From assembly GCF_002303885.1 (NCBI RefSeq), contig NZ_MRCM01000020.1, positions 62,001 through 126,000 on the forward strand: a stretch of DNA of 64,000 bases, given 5' to 3'. The position numbers and the translations under genes are program-made. This document shows, in pieces, positions 41,521 to 50,089 of the stretch (positions are counted from its first letter, which is position 1; each line of letters opens with the position of its first letter). The notes under the pieces were generated by a model. It ran no database searches. It was not told where the DNA came from and was given only the letters and a program-made list of their open reading frames with translations. This stretch comes from Flavobacterium sp. ACN2. Its GTDB lineage: Bacteria > Bacteroidota > Bacteroidia > Flavobacteriales > Flavobacteriaceae.

Positions 41521-42653
41521 TTTTCATTCCACTTCAAAATATACTTTTCTGCAATTTTTTTGTAATGATGATGCTTTTCTATAAAAGCTCTCGCACGTTT
41601 TCCAATCGCAATAATTTTATCTGGATTTTCAATTAAAAAAGACAATTCTTTGACTAGATAATCGACGTCTGGAATGGCGTTTATGCATACTTTTTCCGAG
41701 AGATTATATCTCTCAGTAAATTCTTTTTCAGCGCCTGTAAAAACCACTTTTCCTTTTGCCATTGCCTCTAGGGCATTATAGCCCTGATCGTAGGCATAAA
41801 TTTGATCCAGTAAAATATGGCAGCTATTGTATAAATTAATATACTGAGCATAAGGAACACTGCGAACCGTTACTACTTCAACTTTTGAAGCATATTTTTG
41901 CTCGATTATTTCTAATGCTTTTTCAAAATAATCATTTCCTTTTTTTAGATAATTCTCATTATTGATTCCGTGAAAAATGACAATTTTATCAGTGATGTTT
42001 AATGGCTGAAATAAAAGCTTTTCAATATTAATTGGATTCGGAATCATTCCTAAATATTTTTCATTTCCTTGTAATGGAATATGGTAATCTAAATCTGTAG
42101 CGATAATTCCGTTTATGTTTTTATAAATAAACTGATGCAGTTCTAAAAATGCTTTTTCGCGGAATTTTAAAATATTTCCAAAAGATTTTTTATCAATTTT
42201 ATGGTTAAGATATAACGGAATTATAGATTTAAAGTCAGGATTTTCAAAACAATATTTCACATTCAAATAATCATAACCTGTGCTTAAAAGGAAAAATTTT
42301 TGGTTGTTTTTTAGAAAACTTGAAATGATTTTTTTTTCAAAATAAGAAGTGCAATAAAAGCTGTTTTCGTTAATCAATTGTACAACATCAAAACCAGAAC
42401 ATTGTTTTTTGAATTTTAAAAATTGCCTAAAAGTCAAGTATGAACTAATATCAAATCCAGAAATTTTATAAACCGCAATTTTTATTTTTTTCAGAAAGCC
42501 AGAATCCCATTTTTTTTGGATAGTAAAATCAACAGGAAAATTTTTAAAACCGTCATTGTGACCAATAATAAAAACTTCATGCCCTAAAGCCTTTAAACCA
42601 TCTTTTAAAGAATTGTGCAAATGGCTGTATTCGCCTACTAGTAAAACTTTCAT
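41517..42653 (-). CDS. Glycosyltransferase (GT-B, family 1/4-like)
   Basis: 378 residues, cytoplasmic. The N-terminal half starts MKVLLVGEYSHLHNSLKDGL. The C-terminal nucleotide-sugar half has FHGINNENYLKKGNDYFEKA, then YDQGYNALEAMAKGKVVFTG with the conserved E-x7-type acidic site. The sugar is not predictable. It is on the opposite strand to the flippase and shares an overlapping promoter region with the next glycosyltransferase. Confidence 0.85.
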   Translation of the reverse strand: MKVLLVGEYSHLHNSLKDGLKALGHEVFIIGHNDGFKNFPVDFTIQKKWDSGFLKKIKIAVYKISGFDISSYLTFRQFLKFKKQCSGFDVVQLINENSFYCTSYFEKKIISSFLKNNQKFFLLSTGYDYLNVKYCFENPDFKSIIPLYLNHKIDKKSFGNILKFREKAFLELHQFIYKNINGIIATDLDYHIPLQGNEKYLGMIPNPINIEKLLFQPLNITDKIVIFHGINNENYLKKGNDYFEKALEIIEQKYASKVEVVTVRSVPYAQYINLYNSCHILLDQIYAYDQGYNALEAMAKGKVVFTGAEKEFTERYNLSEKVCINAIPDVDYLVKELSFLIENPDKIIAIGKRARAFIEKHHHYKKIAEKYILKWNEN

Positions 42654-42660
42654 TTATATG

Positions 42661-42677
42661 TATATTTGACAAATATA
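42661..42677. promoter_or_regulatory. Palindrome of two opposed -7 boxes, TATATTTGACAAATATA
   Basis: On the plus strand TATATTTG (42661-42668) precedes the glycosyltransferase at 42700. On the minus strand TATATTTG (42677-42670) precedes the one starting at 42653. The boxes are separated by one base, so two polymerases could not open both at once. Confidence 0.65.
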
Positions 42678-42699
42678 TTTACTTTTTCGATTAAAAAAC

Positions 42700-43779
42700 A
42701 TGAATAAAAAGAAAGTTGCTATTGTTTCGATTTCCTTAGGAAAAGGAGGCGCAGAACGTTTTGCAGCTTTGCTTACTTTTATGTTAGAAAGTTCTGGTTT
42801 TGAAGTTTATTCTATTATTGTTAATGACGACGTAGATTACGATTATACAGGAAACCTATTCAATTTAGAAAAAGAAAGTGCTGGCTCGTTTTCTGTTTTT
42901 AAAAAATTAAAAAAAGGAAGATTATTGAGAGGCTATTTGATTGAAAATAACATTGATATTGTTATTGACAGCAGGCCAAAAAATGTCTTCTTACGCGAAT
43001 TAATTACCAAATTTATTTACCGAAATTCGAAAGTCTATTACATCGTTCACAGCTTTAATTTTAAGGATTATTTTCCTTCTTCAAAATTTTGGTCTAGAAT
43101 ACTTTATAAGGATGTAAAAAATTTGGTTTGCGTTTCAAAAGCGATCGAAGAAAAAGTAAGGAAGTGGTATGATTTTAAAAATACACTTACGATTTATAAT
43201 CCTTTTTTTATTGCCGAAGAAGAATTGAAAAAAACAGTTTTAGAACCTCAAAAAGTAATCTTGTTTTTTGGACGATTTGAAGAGAAAGTGAAAAATTTCA
43301 CATTGATGCTAGAGGCTTTTTTACAATCAAAAATATATGAAAAAGAATATCATTTGCATTTGATGGGATCTGGAGATGACGAAGATTTTATTTGGCAGAA
43401 AATTAAAGATTTGAATTTAAATGATTATGTGAAAATTCTTCCCTTTAAACAAAATCCCTTTAATGAGGTTCGAGAAGCAAAGTTTACGATTTTGACAAGT
43501 AATTATGAAGGTTTTCCGTTGTCGATTATAGAATCACTAGCTTTAGGAACACCTGTTGTTGCTGTTGACTGCTATTCTGGCCCTCGAGAAATTATTCAGA
43601 ATGAGTTTAATGGTTTGCTGGTTGAAAATCATAATATAAAAACTCTTGCGCTGGCAATGAATCGATTTGTAGATGATGCTGAATTGTATCATTTTTGCAG
43701 ACAGAATGCTACGAAAAGCGTAAACCATTTATCTTTAGAACACATTTCGGATCAATGGAAAAATCTTCTAAACACTTAA
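42700..43779 (+). CDS. Glycosyltransferase family 4
   Basis: 359 residues, GT-B fold. The N-terminus IVSISLGKGGAERFAALLTF and the late block SNYEGFPLSIIESLALGTPV with AVDCYSGPREII are diagnostic of GT4 retaining enzymes. ILFFGRFEEKVKNFTLMLEA marks the second Rossmann domain. It adds a sugar to the lipid-linked glycan at the cytoplasmic face. The 3,4-ketoisomerase gene follows after 2 bp. Confidence 0.92.
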   Translation: MNKKKVAIVSISLGKGGAERFAALLTFMLESSGFEVYSIIVNDDVDYDYTGNLFNLEKESAGSFSVFKKLKKGRLLRGYLIENNIDIVIDSRPKNVFLRELITKFIYRNSKVYYIVHSFNFKDYFPSSKFWSRILYKDVKNLVCVSKAIEEKVRKWYDFKNTLTIYNPFFIAEEELKKTVLEPQKVILFFGRFEEKVKNFTLMLEAFLQSKIYEKEYHLHLMGSGDDEDFIWQKIKDLNLNDYVKILPFKQNPFNEVREAKFTILTSNYEGFPLSIIESLALGTPVVAVDCYSGPREIIQNEFNGLLVENHNIKTLALAMNRFVDDAELYHFCRQNATKSVNHLSLEHISDQWKNLLNT

Positions 43780-43781
43780 TA

Positions 43782-44189
43782 ATGACAAATATTTCAGACA
43801 ATCAATTGATAGAAATTCCTAAAATTCAGGATCGAAGAGGAAATCTTTCAGTTGTTGAAGGCGACATAATTCCTTTTGTTTCTAAAAGAATTTATTACTT
43901 GTACGATGTACCCAGCGGAAGCAAAAGAGGAGGGCATGCGCATATTGAACAGCAGGAACTTTTAATCGCTTTAAGCGGTAGCTTTGATGTGGTTTTAAAG
44001 GACGGTAAAAACATAAAAACAATTACGTTAAATAAGCCTAATGTTGGTTTGCTTATTGTTTCTGGCATTTGGCGCGAACTTAAAAATTTCTCATCGGGAA
44101 GTGTTTGTCTGGTTTTGTCTTCTGGCGAATTTAGTGAAGAAGATTATATTCGAGAATACAAAAAATTCCGATTATTTAAAGACAGATGA
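43782..44189 (+). CDS. WxcM-like sugar 3,4-ketoisomerase (FdtA/QdtA type)
   Basis: 135 residues from the ATG; the frame runs further upstream inside the glycosyltransferase gene but is not supported. The cupin is complete: IEIPKIQDRRGNLSVVEG, YYLYDVPSGSKRGGHAHIEQ with the active His pair, then LLIALSGSFDVVLKDG and GIWRELKNFSSGSVCLVLSS. The family isomerises dTDP-4-keto-6-deoxyglucose to the 3-keto sugar, the substrate of the DegT aminotransferase at 39147. The 3' end overlaps the convergent GT2 gene by 18 bp. Confidence 0.9.
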   Translation: MTNISDNQLIEIPKIQDRRGNLSVVEGDIIPFVSKRIYYLYDVPSGSKRGGHAHIEQQELLIALSGSFDVVLKDGKNIKTITLNKPNVGLLIVSGIWRELKNFSSGSVCLVLSSGEFSEEDYIREYKKFRLFKDR

Positions 44190-45101
44190 TCCTATTCCTA
44201 AATTTGCTAAAAAGGTTTTAAAAGAAATTAAAAAACGTAAAGCGAATGCTGGAAAAAGCAACAAAGTTCTTTTCTTCCAGCCTATTTTCTTTAAATCAAT
44301 GGGATTGTAGTATTTATAAAAAAGCGATTTTTCTCCGACTAATTTACTTTTTATAGCAAGCGAAAAACGATTTAAGTCTAAAAAATATTTTAAGTCTGGA
44401 TTTGTTTTTTCGGCCTCTTTAAATTTCGAAAGATCTAAATTATCTATAATTAATTTGTTATTTTTTGATAGACTTTTAGAATCGTAAACATAACGTGCCA
44501 AGATTTTCCATGAAAATACAACTGGATAAATAAGTCCAATTCGAATCCATAAGTCAGTATCTTCACCGCTTTTGATTTTGGTATCAAAGCTTCCTGTTTT
44601 TTCGAAAACAGATTTATGAAAAACGGCACATGACGCCCATAGTACGGATTCTTTTTTACTTGCTTTAAAGTAATTTACAATTTCTAAATCTTCATTTGTT
44701 TTGAAAATAGAATACTGCGCCAGGATTACTTTTTTTGAAGTATCAAATTCAACCGCTGCAGAAAATACTTTTTGATCAGATAGTTTCGAAATGTTAGTAA
44801 ACATGGTTTCTAAAAACGTTGGATACCAATAATCATCTGCATCTAGAAAAGTGATAAAATCTGCAGAAGATTTTTCAATGCCGTAGTTTCTTGCAGTTGA
44901 TACACCCTCATTTTTTTTAATCAAATATCGAATTCTATCGTCTTTAAACTGTAAAACTTTTTCTTCACTTTTATCTGTTGATCCGTCATTTACTATAATA
45001 ATTTCAAAATCCTGAAAGGTCTGGCTCAAGACACTTTGTATCGTGTTTTCGATAAAATTTTCTTTGTTGTACAACGGAATTATTATGGAAAAAAAAGCCA
45101 T
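44172..45101 (-). CDS. Glycosyltransferase family 2
   Basis: 309 residues, GT-A fold, cytoplasmic or membrane-associated. FSIIIPLYNKENFIENTIQS, IIIVNDGSTDKSEEK, and FITFLDADDYWYPTFLE (the DxD-type metal site) are the GT2 hallmarks. SGEDTDLWIRIGL follows. A hydrophobic C-terminal stretch (LLLFPAFALRFLISF) may hold it at the membrane. It is last in a minus-strand run with the next two genes. Confidence 0.92.
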   Translation of the reverse strand: MAFFSIIIPLYNKENFIENTIQSVLSQTFQDFEIIIVNDGSTDKSEEKVLQFKDDRIRYLIKKNEGVSTARNYGIEKSSADFITFLDADDYWYPTFLETMFTNISKLSDQKVFSAAVEFDTSKKVILAQYSIFKTNEDLEIVNYFKASKKESVLWASCAVFHKSVFEKTGSFDTKIKSGEDTDLWIRIGLIYPVVFSWKILARYVYDSKSLSKNNKLIIDNLDLSKFKEAEKTNPDLKYFLDLNRFSLAIKSKLVGEKSLFYKYYNPIDLKKIGWKKRTLLLFPAFALRFLISFKTFLANLGIGSSVFK

Positions 45102-45107
45102 TTCAGT

Positions 45108-45989
45108 TTATTTTATAATGCAATAATAACCCAATCTATAAATATCAAAAAGAAAAAGCGAAGGTTTTGCGCTTAATAACTGTTTTTTAAATAAAGGTTT
45201 AAAAATCCTAAAACCAAAAGCGGTTAAAGAGACAAGATGATATTTTTTAATGAGTTGAAAATAATGTGCCAGTTTAACGTAATCCGGAGAAATTAAATTC
45301 GAATCGATTAAATTTTTCAAACCCAAAACGGCTTCTTCAGATTTTTGCAAAAATATTTTACTGTCTTCTAAACCAAGATGAAAAACAGGATTGTCAATAT
45401 GAAGAACCTCAATTTGATTTTGCTTTAACTCAAATGAAAACAAGGTGTCTTCGTGTCTTAGATTTGGAATATTTTTGTTAAATCTGACTTTAGAAAAAAT
45501 GTTTTTTTTTATGAGAAAGTTTAAAGTCAGAAAAGAAAGATGCGGATTTTTTATACGTTCGGAAACTGATAAAGCTTCTCTTTCCTTTCCGTAAATCCAT
45601 CTTAAAAGTTCCTTTTTTGGAGGTTTAGAACTTTCATACAAAATTCCTCCATAAACTATCTTTTCAGTATTGTTGATTTGAGAAATATAGATAGAAATAA
45701 AATCTGCATTGGCAGGAAAAGTATCGGCGTCTAGAAAAAGTAAATTTTCGTAAACTGCTTTTTCAGCCAATAAATTCCTAATGGCACTTCGTCCGATATT
45801 TTTTTCTAAAATAGAATAAGAGGCGTTTTCAAATAGATTAATTCTTTCGTTTTCAATTGCAAACTTTTGAGAAGCATCGTCTAAAAAAATAATCTCAAAA
45901 GTAATTCCACACGAATTGCACTGCTTTACGAGTTCGCTAGCAAGCGGTAAAACATTGTAATTATAAACCGGAATTAAAACGGAAAGCAT
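45108..45989 (-). CDS. Glycosyltransferase family 2
   Basis: 293 residues. LSVLIPVYNYNVLPLASELV, EIIFLDDAS, then NIGRSAIRNLLAE and NLLFLDADTFPANADFIS with the DxD site place it in GT2. HEDTLFSFELKQ is the usual late acidic motif. It starts one base inside the end of the ftsE-like gene and is 6 bp from the following GT2, so the three form one transcript. Confidence 0.9.
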   Translation of the reverse strand: MLSVLIPVYNYNVLPLASELVKQCNSCGITFEIIFLDDASQKFAIENERINLFENASYSILEKNIGRSAIRNLLAEKAVYENLLFLDADTFPANADFISIYISQINNTEKIVYGGILYESSKPPKKELLRWIYGKEREALSVSERIKNPHLSFLTLNFLIKKNIFSKVRFNKNIPNLRHEDTLFSFELKQNQIEVLHIDNPVFHLGLEDSKIFLQKSEEAVLGLKNLIDSNLISPDYVKLAHYFQLIKKYHLVSLTAFGFRIFKPLFKKQLLSAKPSLFLFDIYRLGYYCIIK

Positions 45990-46672
45990 TATACGCTTCT
46001 TTGTACCACTTCGAAGATTCTTTCATCTTCGCATTTTAGGGTTTTAGATGGGAATTTCATCAATAAAGCATAATCATGAGTGGCCATAATGATGGTTTTG
46101 CCTGCAGCATTAATTGCTTTTAAAACTTCTAAAACTTCAGAACTAGTCTGAGGGTCAAGGTTTCCTGTTGGTTCGTCGGCCAAGATAAATTCTGGATCGT
46201 TTAAAAGCGCTCTTGCAATCGCAACACGCTGCTGTTCTCCACCAGAAAGCTGATGAGGCATTTTGTTTACAAAATCTTTCATGCCAACTTTATCCAAAAC
46301 TTCATCAATTTTGTGTTGCATGGCTTCTTTTTCGACCCATCCTGTAGCTCGTAAAACAAAAAGCATATTGTCTTTTATTGAACGGTCTGGAAGTAGTTTA
46401 AAATCTTGAAACACGATTCCGATTTTACGTCTTAAATACGGAATGTCGTTTTCTTTTAATGTTGCCAAATCAAATTCAACAATATGTCCTTCGCCTTCAA
46501 CTAACGGTAAATCAGCATATAAAGTTTTTAGAAAACTACTTTTTCCAGAACCAGTTTTTCCGATAATGTAAATGAACTCACCATGATTAACGTCTAGGTT
46601 AATATGAGATATAATTTTTCTTCCTTCTTGATATATAGTGACTTCTTTAAGAGATAGTACGGTTTGTGACAT
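45989..46672 (-). CDS. ftsE: ABC transporter ATPase, FtsE-like
   Basis: 227 residues. Walker A is GKTGSGKSSFLKTLYAD, the signature is LSGGEQQRVAIARALL, Walker B is FILADEPTGNLDP, and the switch His is in MATHDYALL. The sequence IVFQDFKLLPDRSIKDN is typical of FtsE. FtsE works with FtsX in the divisome to control peptidoglycan hydrolases. No ftsX is next to it; it heads an operon with two GT2 genes instead. LolD-type ATPases are a less likely alternative. Confidence 0.85.
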   Translation of the reverse strand: MSQTVLSLKEVTIYQEGRKIISHINLDVNHGEFIYIIGKTGSGKSSFLKTLYADLPLVEGEGHIVEFDLATLKENDIPYLRRKIGIVFQDFKLLPDRSIKDNMLFVLRATGWVEKEAMQHKIDEVLDKVGMKDFVNKMPHQLSGGEQQRVAIARALLNDPEFILADEPTGNLDPQTSSEVLEVLKAINAAGKTIIMATHDYALLMKFPSKTLKCEDERIFEVVQRSV

Positions 46673-46981
46673 AATAAATTGGTTTGAATGGTAAAAGTAA
46701 TAAGATAACGGTTGTATTCAAAATAAATTTCGCTGAATTCTGAATAAAATTGCTATAGAAGTGCATTTTAACAGCATCTATATAACGGTTCCTGCTTATA
46801 ATAACTTAAGAGAGCTTATATGGTTTAAAATTATTTGTTTAAGAAAGTTTGAGAACCAATAATTTGAAGTTTTACAGAGCGTAAAATAGTAGCAGTTTCA
46901 TAATTTGTTCATAATAAAACCTCAAAACGTTTCGTTATAACCCTTATAAAATGATACATTTGAATACTAAATATTATTAAA
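46673..46981. other. 309-bp intergenic region upstream of the TPR gene
   Basis: AT-rich with no reading frame, RNA gene or strong hairpin seen. It must carry the promoter of the minus-strand ftsE operon and that of the plus-strand TPR gene. The only clear element is the -7 box at 46955. Confidence 0.5.
46955..46962 (+). promoter_or_regulatory. -7 box of the TPR protein gene
   Basis: TACATTTG matches TAnnTTTG, 19 bp before the ATG. Confidence 0.6.
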
Positions 46982-49900
46982 ATGCGTAAACTTTCCAGGT
47001 TCTTTTTATTCCAAATTTTCCTTGCTTCGACTATAGCTTCGGCACAAAAATCGGCGATTTATACGTATGAGTTAAAGGATTTTGACAAAGCACTGGCTTT
47101 ATATAACGACAAACAATATGCTTCGGCACAATTGATTTTTGAAAAAGTAAAAAACAATACTACAAATGAAGAAGTGCAGTCTGACTGTGCTTACTATATT
47201 GCAAATTCTGCCATAAGAACCAATAAAGCAAATGCCGATGCTCTGGTAGAACAATTTGTGAATGATTATCCAACAAGCACCAAACAAAATCAAGCTTATA
47301 TTGACGCCGCGCAATTTTTCTTCGAACAAGGAAATTATCCAAAAGCTTTGCAATGGTTTGATAAAGTAGACGAAAGCTACATGAGTAAAACAGAATCGGA
47401 TAAGTTTAACTTCATGAAAGGTTACAGCTATTTTAATGCTAAAAAGAAAAAAGAAGCAACTAACTATTTTAATAAAGTGGTAAATTCTAAAGAATATGGT
47501 TCTCAAGCCAAATATTATTTAGGATTTATGGCTTATGAGGGTGACGATTACAAAGAAGCAACGAAGTATTTTGATGAGGTTTCGGGTGAAGAAAAATACA
47601 AAGAAAAGCTTTCGTATTATCAAGCTGATATGAATTTCAAGTTAGGAAATTTCCAAAAAGCGATTGATTTAGGATTGGTAGCCATGAACAAATCGAACGA
47701 CATTGAAAAATCAGAACTGAATAAAATTATTGGAGAAAGTTATTTCAACTTGAAGCAATACGGAAAAGCAATTCCGTATTTAGAACAATATGCGGGTAAA
47801 AAAGGAAAATGGAACAATACCGATTTCTATCAATTAGGTTATGCGTATTATGAGCAGAAAGAGTACGAAAAAGCGATTTCTCAGTTCAACAAAATTATTG
47901 AAGGAAAAGATTTTGTGGCCCAGAATGCCTATTATCATTTAGGTTTAAGCTATTTAAATACAGGTAAAAAGCAAGAAGCTTTAAACGCTTTTAAGAATGC
48001 TTCTGAAATGGATTTTAATGCTCAAATTCAGGAAGACGCAGCTTTAAATTATGCTAAATTGAGTTATGATATCGGAAACGCTTATCAAGCTGTTCCAGGT
48101 ATTTTGTTGGATTTCCTTAAAAAATATCCAAATAATTCAAGCCGTGCAGAAGTAGAAAAACTTTTGGTTGATTCTTATATTTCTTCTAAAAACTACAAAG
48201 AAGCTTTGACTTTATTAGAAAAAAATAGAACTGCTGAAAACAAAGCGGCTTACCAAAAAGTGCTTTTTTACCGCGGACTAGAATTGTACAATGAATCTAA
48301 TTATCAAGAAGCAGGCAAAATGTTTAAAAGTGCCATCAGCGAGCAAAAAACGCCTGAATTTACAGCTCGCGCTACATTCTGGAAAGCAGAAACAGAATAT
48401 CTGAATGATGATATGCAAAATGCTTTACTGACTTACAAACAGTTTGCAGGAATGGCCGCGGCTAAATCTACAGATGAATATAAAAATATCAACTATAATA
48501 TTGGTTACACGTATTTTAAACTAAAAGAATACGACCAAGCAGCAAATTCTTTTCAAGCTCAGATTGATAATTCGCCTTCAGATAAAAATCGTTTAAATGA
48601 TTCTTATTTGCGTTTGGGAGATTGTCGTTTTGTAACTTCAAAATATAGTGCAGCAAATGAGGCTTATGCAAAAGCAATTGCAGCCAAAGGCGTAGACGCA
48701 GATTATGCGCAGTTCCAAAAAGCACTTTCTTATGGATTTATGTCAAATAATGCAAAGAAGGTAGACGAATTGAACAACTTTATCCAGATGTACAAAAAAT
48801 CATCTTACCGTGATGATGCGTTATTTGAATTAGGAAATACTTATGTTGCAGAAAAGAAAAACGATCAGGCAATCAAAACTTATGATCAACTGATTTCAGA
48901 ATTTCAAAACGGGTCTTTTACTTCAAAAGCAATCTTAAAACAAGGTTTGATTTATTATAATTCAGATCGTGATCAACAGGCTTTGACGAAATTTAAGAAA
49001 GTTGCTGCAGAATTCCCAAAAACGCCAGAAGCTTTAGAGGCAGTGGCGACAGCAAGATTAATCTATGTAGATTCAGGAAAAGTAGACGAATATGCAACTT
49101 GGGTTCGTACTTTAGATTTTGTCGAAGTTTCGGATGCTGAATTAGACAATGATACTTACGATGCTGCTTTTAAGCAATACAGTCAAAACAATAGCAAAGC
49201 TGCGATTACAGGTTTTGGTGGTTATGTGAACAAATTTCCAGCAGGATTACACGCTTTAGAAGCTAATTTCTATCTAGCGCAACTTTACTATGCTGAAGGT
49301 TCTGAAACAAAATCGACATCGAATTATCAATATGTAATCGATCAGCCTAGAAATGAATTTACAGAGCAGGCATTAAACAGATTGGCTCAGATATATTTGA
49401 AAGCAAAAGATTGTGACAAATCTATTCCGGTTTTAAAACGTTTAGAAAACGAAGCAGATTATCCGCAGAACAAAACTTTCGCGCAAGCAAACTTGATGAA
49501 ATGTTATTATGACAAAAAAGATTATGATAACTCAGTTATTGCAGCTGAAAAAGTTTTAGAAAATGCAAAATCTGATGCTGGAGTAAAAGCCGACGCGCAG
49601 ATTATTGTAGCACGTGCAGCGATTCAAACTGGAAATGAAGATAAAGCAAAAACAGCTTATGCTAAATTATTGACTACTTCAAAAGGGGAATTAGCTGCAG
49701 AAGCTTTGTATTATGATGCATACTTTAAAACAAAAGAAGGAAAATATGATGCTTCTAATACTGCAGTTCAAAAATTAGCAAAAAGTTATTCAGCTTATAA
49801 ATATTACGGAGCAAAAGGTTTAGTATTAATGGCAAAAAACTTCTACGGATTAAAAGACAGTTATCAAGCGACATACATTTTAGATAACGTAATCAACAAC

Positions 49901-49996
49901 TTTACAGATTATCCAGATGTTGTCGAAGAAGCTAAAAAAGAATTAGGAGCTATAAAAGTAGAAGAGTCTAAAACAAATTCGTCGATTAATAAGTAA
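46982..49996 (+). CDS. Large periplasmic tetratricopeptide repeat protein
   Basis: 1004 residues with a signal peptide ending near residue 22 (IFLASTIASAQ). The whole mature chain is built of TPR and Sel1-like helix pairs, for example DFYQLGYAYYEQKEYEKAIS, NAYYHLGLSYLNTGKKQEAL, and AKYYLGFMAYEGDDYKEATK. It is a scaffold for protein-protein contacts, probably in the periplasm. The partner is unknown; the outer-membrane barrel two genes downstream is a candidate. It is not the T9SS lipoprotein SprE/PorW as far as I can tell, since there is no lipobox. Confidence 0.85.
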   Translation: MRKLSRFFLFQIFLASTIASAQKSAIYTYELKDFDKALALYNDKQYASAQLIFEKVKNNTTNEEVQSDCAYYIANSAIRTNKANADALVEQFVNDYPTSTKQNQAYIDAAQFFFEQGNYPKALQWFDKVDESYMSKTESDKFNFMKGYSYFNAKKKKEATNYFNKVVNSKEYGSQAKYYLGFMAYEGDDYKEATKYFDEVSGEEKYKEKLSYYQADMNFKLGNFQKAIDLGLVAMNKSNDIEKSELNKIIGESYFNLKQYGKAIPYLEQYAGKKGKWNNTDFYQLGYAYYEQKEYEKAISQFNKIIEGKDFVAQNAYYHLGLSYLNTGKKQEALNAFKNASEMDFNAQIQEDAALNYAKLSYDIGNAYQAVPGILLDFLKKYPNNSSRAEVEKLLVDSYISSKNYKEALTLLEKNRTAENKAAYQKVLFYRGLELYNESNYQEAGKMFKSAISEQKTPEFTARATFWKAETEYLNDDMQNALLTYKQFAGMAAAKSTDEYKNINYNIGYTYFKLKEYDQAANSFQAQIDNSPSDKNRLNDSYLRLGDCRFVTSKYSAANEAYAKAIAAKGVDADYAQFQKALSYGFMSNNAKKVDELNNFIQMYKKSSYRDDALFELGNTYVAEKKNDQAIKTYDQLISEFQNGSFTSKAILKQGLIYYNSDRDQQALTKFKKVAAEFPKTPEALEAVATARLIYVDSGKVDEYATWVRTLDFVEVSDAELDNDTYDAAFKQYSQNNSKAAITGFGGYVNKFPAGLHALEANFYLAQLYYAEGSETKSTSNYQYVIDQPRNEFTEQALNRLAQIYLKAKDCDKSIPVLKRLENEADYPQNKTFAQANLMKCYYDKKDYDNSVIAAEKVLENAKSDAGVKADAQIIVARAAIQTGNEDKAKTAYAKLLTTSKGELAAEALYYDAYFKTKEGKYDASNTAVQKLAKSYSAYKYYGAKGLVLMAKNFYGLKDSYQATYILDNVINNFTDYPDVVEEAKKELGAIKVEESKTNSSINK

Positions 49997-50009
49997 GAAA
50001 GAGAAAAAT

Positions 50010-50072
50010 AGAGAAAAGAGACAAGAAGCAAGATTGAAAAGTCTTTTATCTTTCTTCTTGGATCTTTTCTCT
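50010..50072 (+). other. Long imperfect hairpin between the TPR and PhzF genes
   Basis: AGAGAAAAG, CAAGAAG and AAGAT pair with ATCTT, CTTCTTG and CTTTTCTCT in nested order. A run of A, not T, follows, so it is a poor plus-strand terminator. It is more likely an RNA structure or a repeat remnant 18 bp before the PhzF start. Confidence 0.5.
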
Positions 50073-50089
50073 AAAAAAAAAAGAAAGAA

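Noticed and set aside
43695..43781. Upstream extension of the 3,4-ketoisomerase frame
   Set aside because: It overlaps the end of the glycosyltransferase gene; the ATG at 43782 starts the conserved cupin at the normal distance.
45108..46672. Horizontal acquisition of the ftsE-glycosyltransferase block as a mobile island
   Set aside because: No integrase, transposase, tRNA or direct-repeat boundary is visible, and base composition by eye is like that of its neighbours.
46982..49996. T9SS component SprE/PorW
   Set aside because: SprE is a lipoprotein; this protein has a normal signal peptide without a lipobox cysteine and no T9SS gene is nearby.
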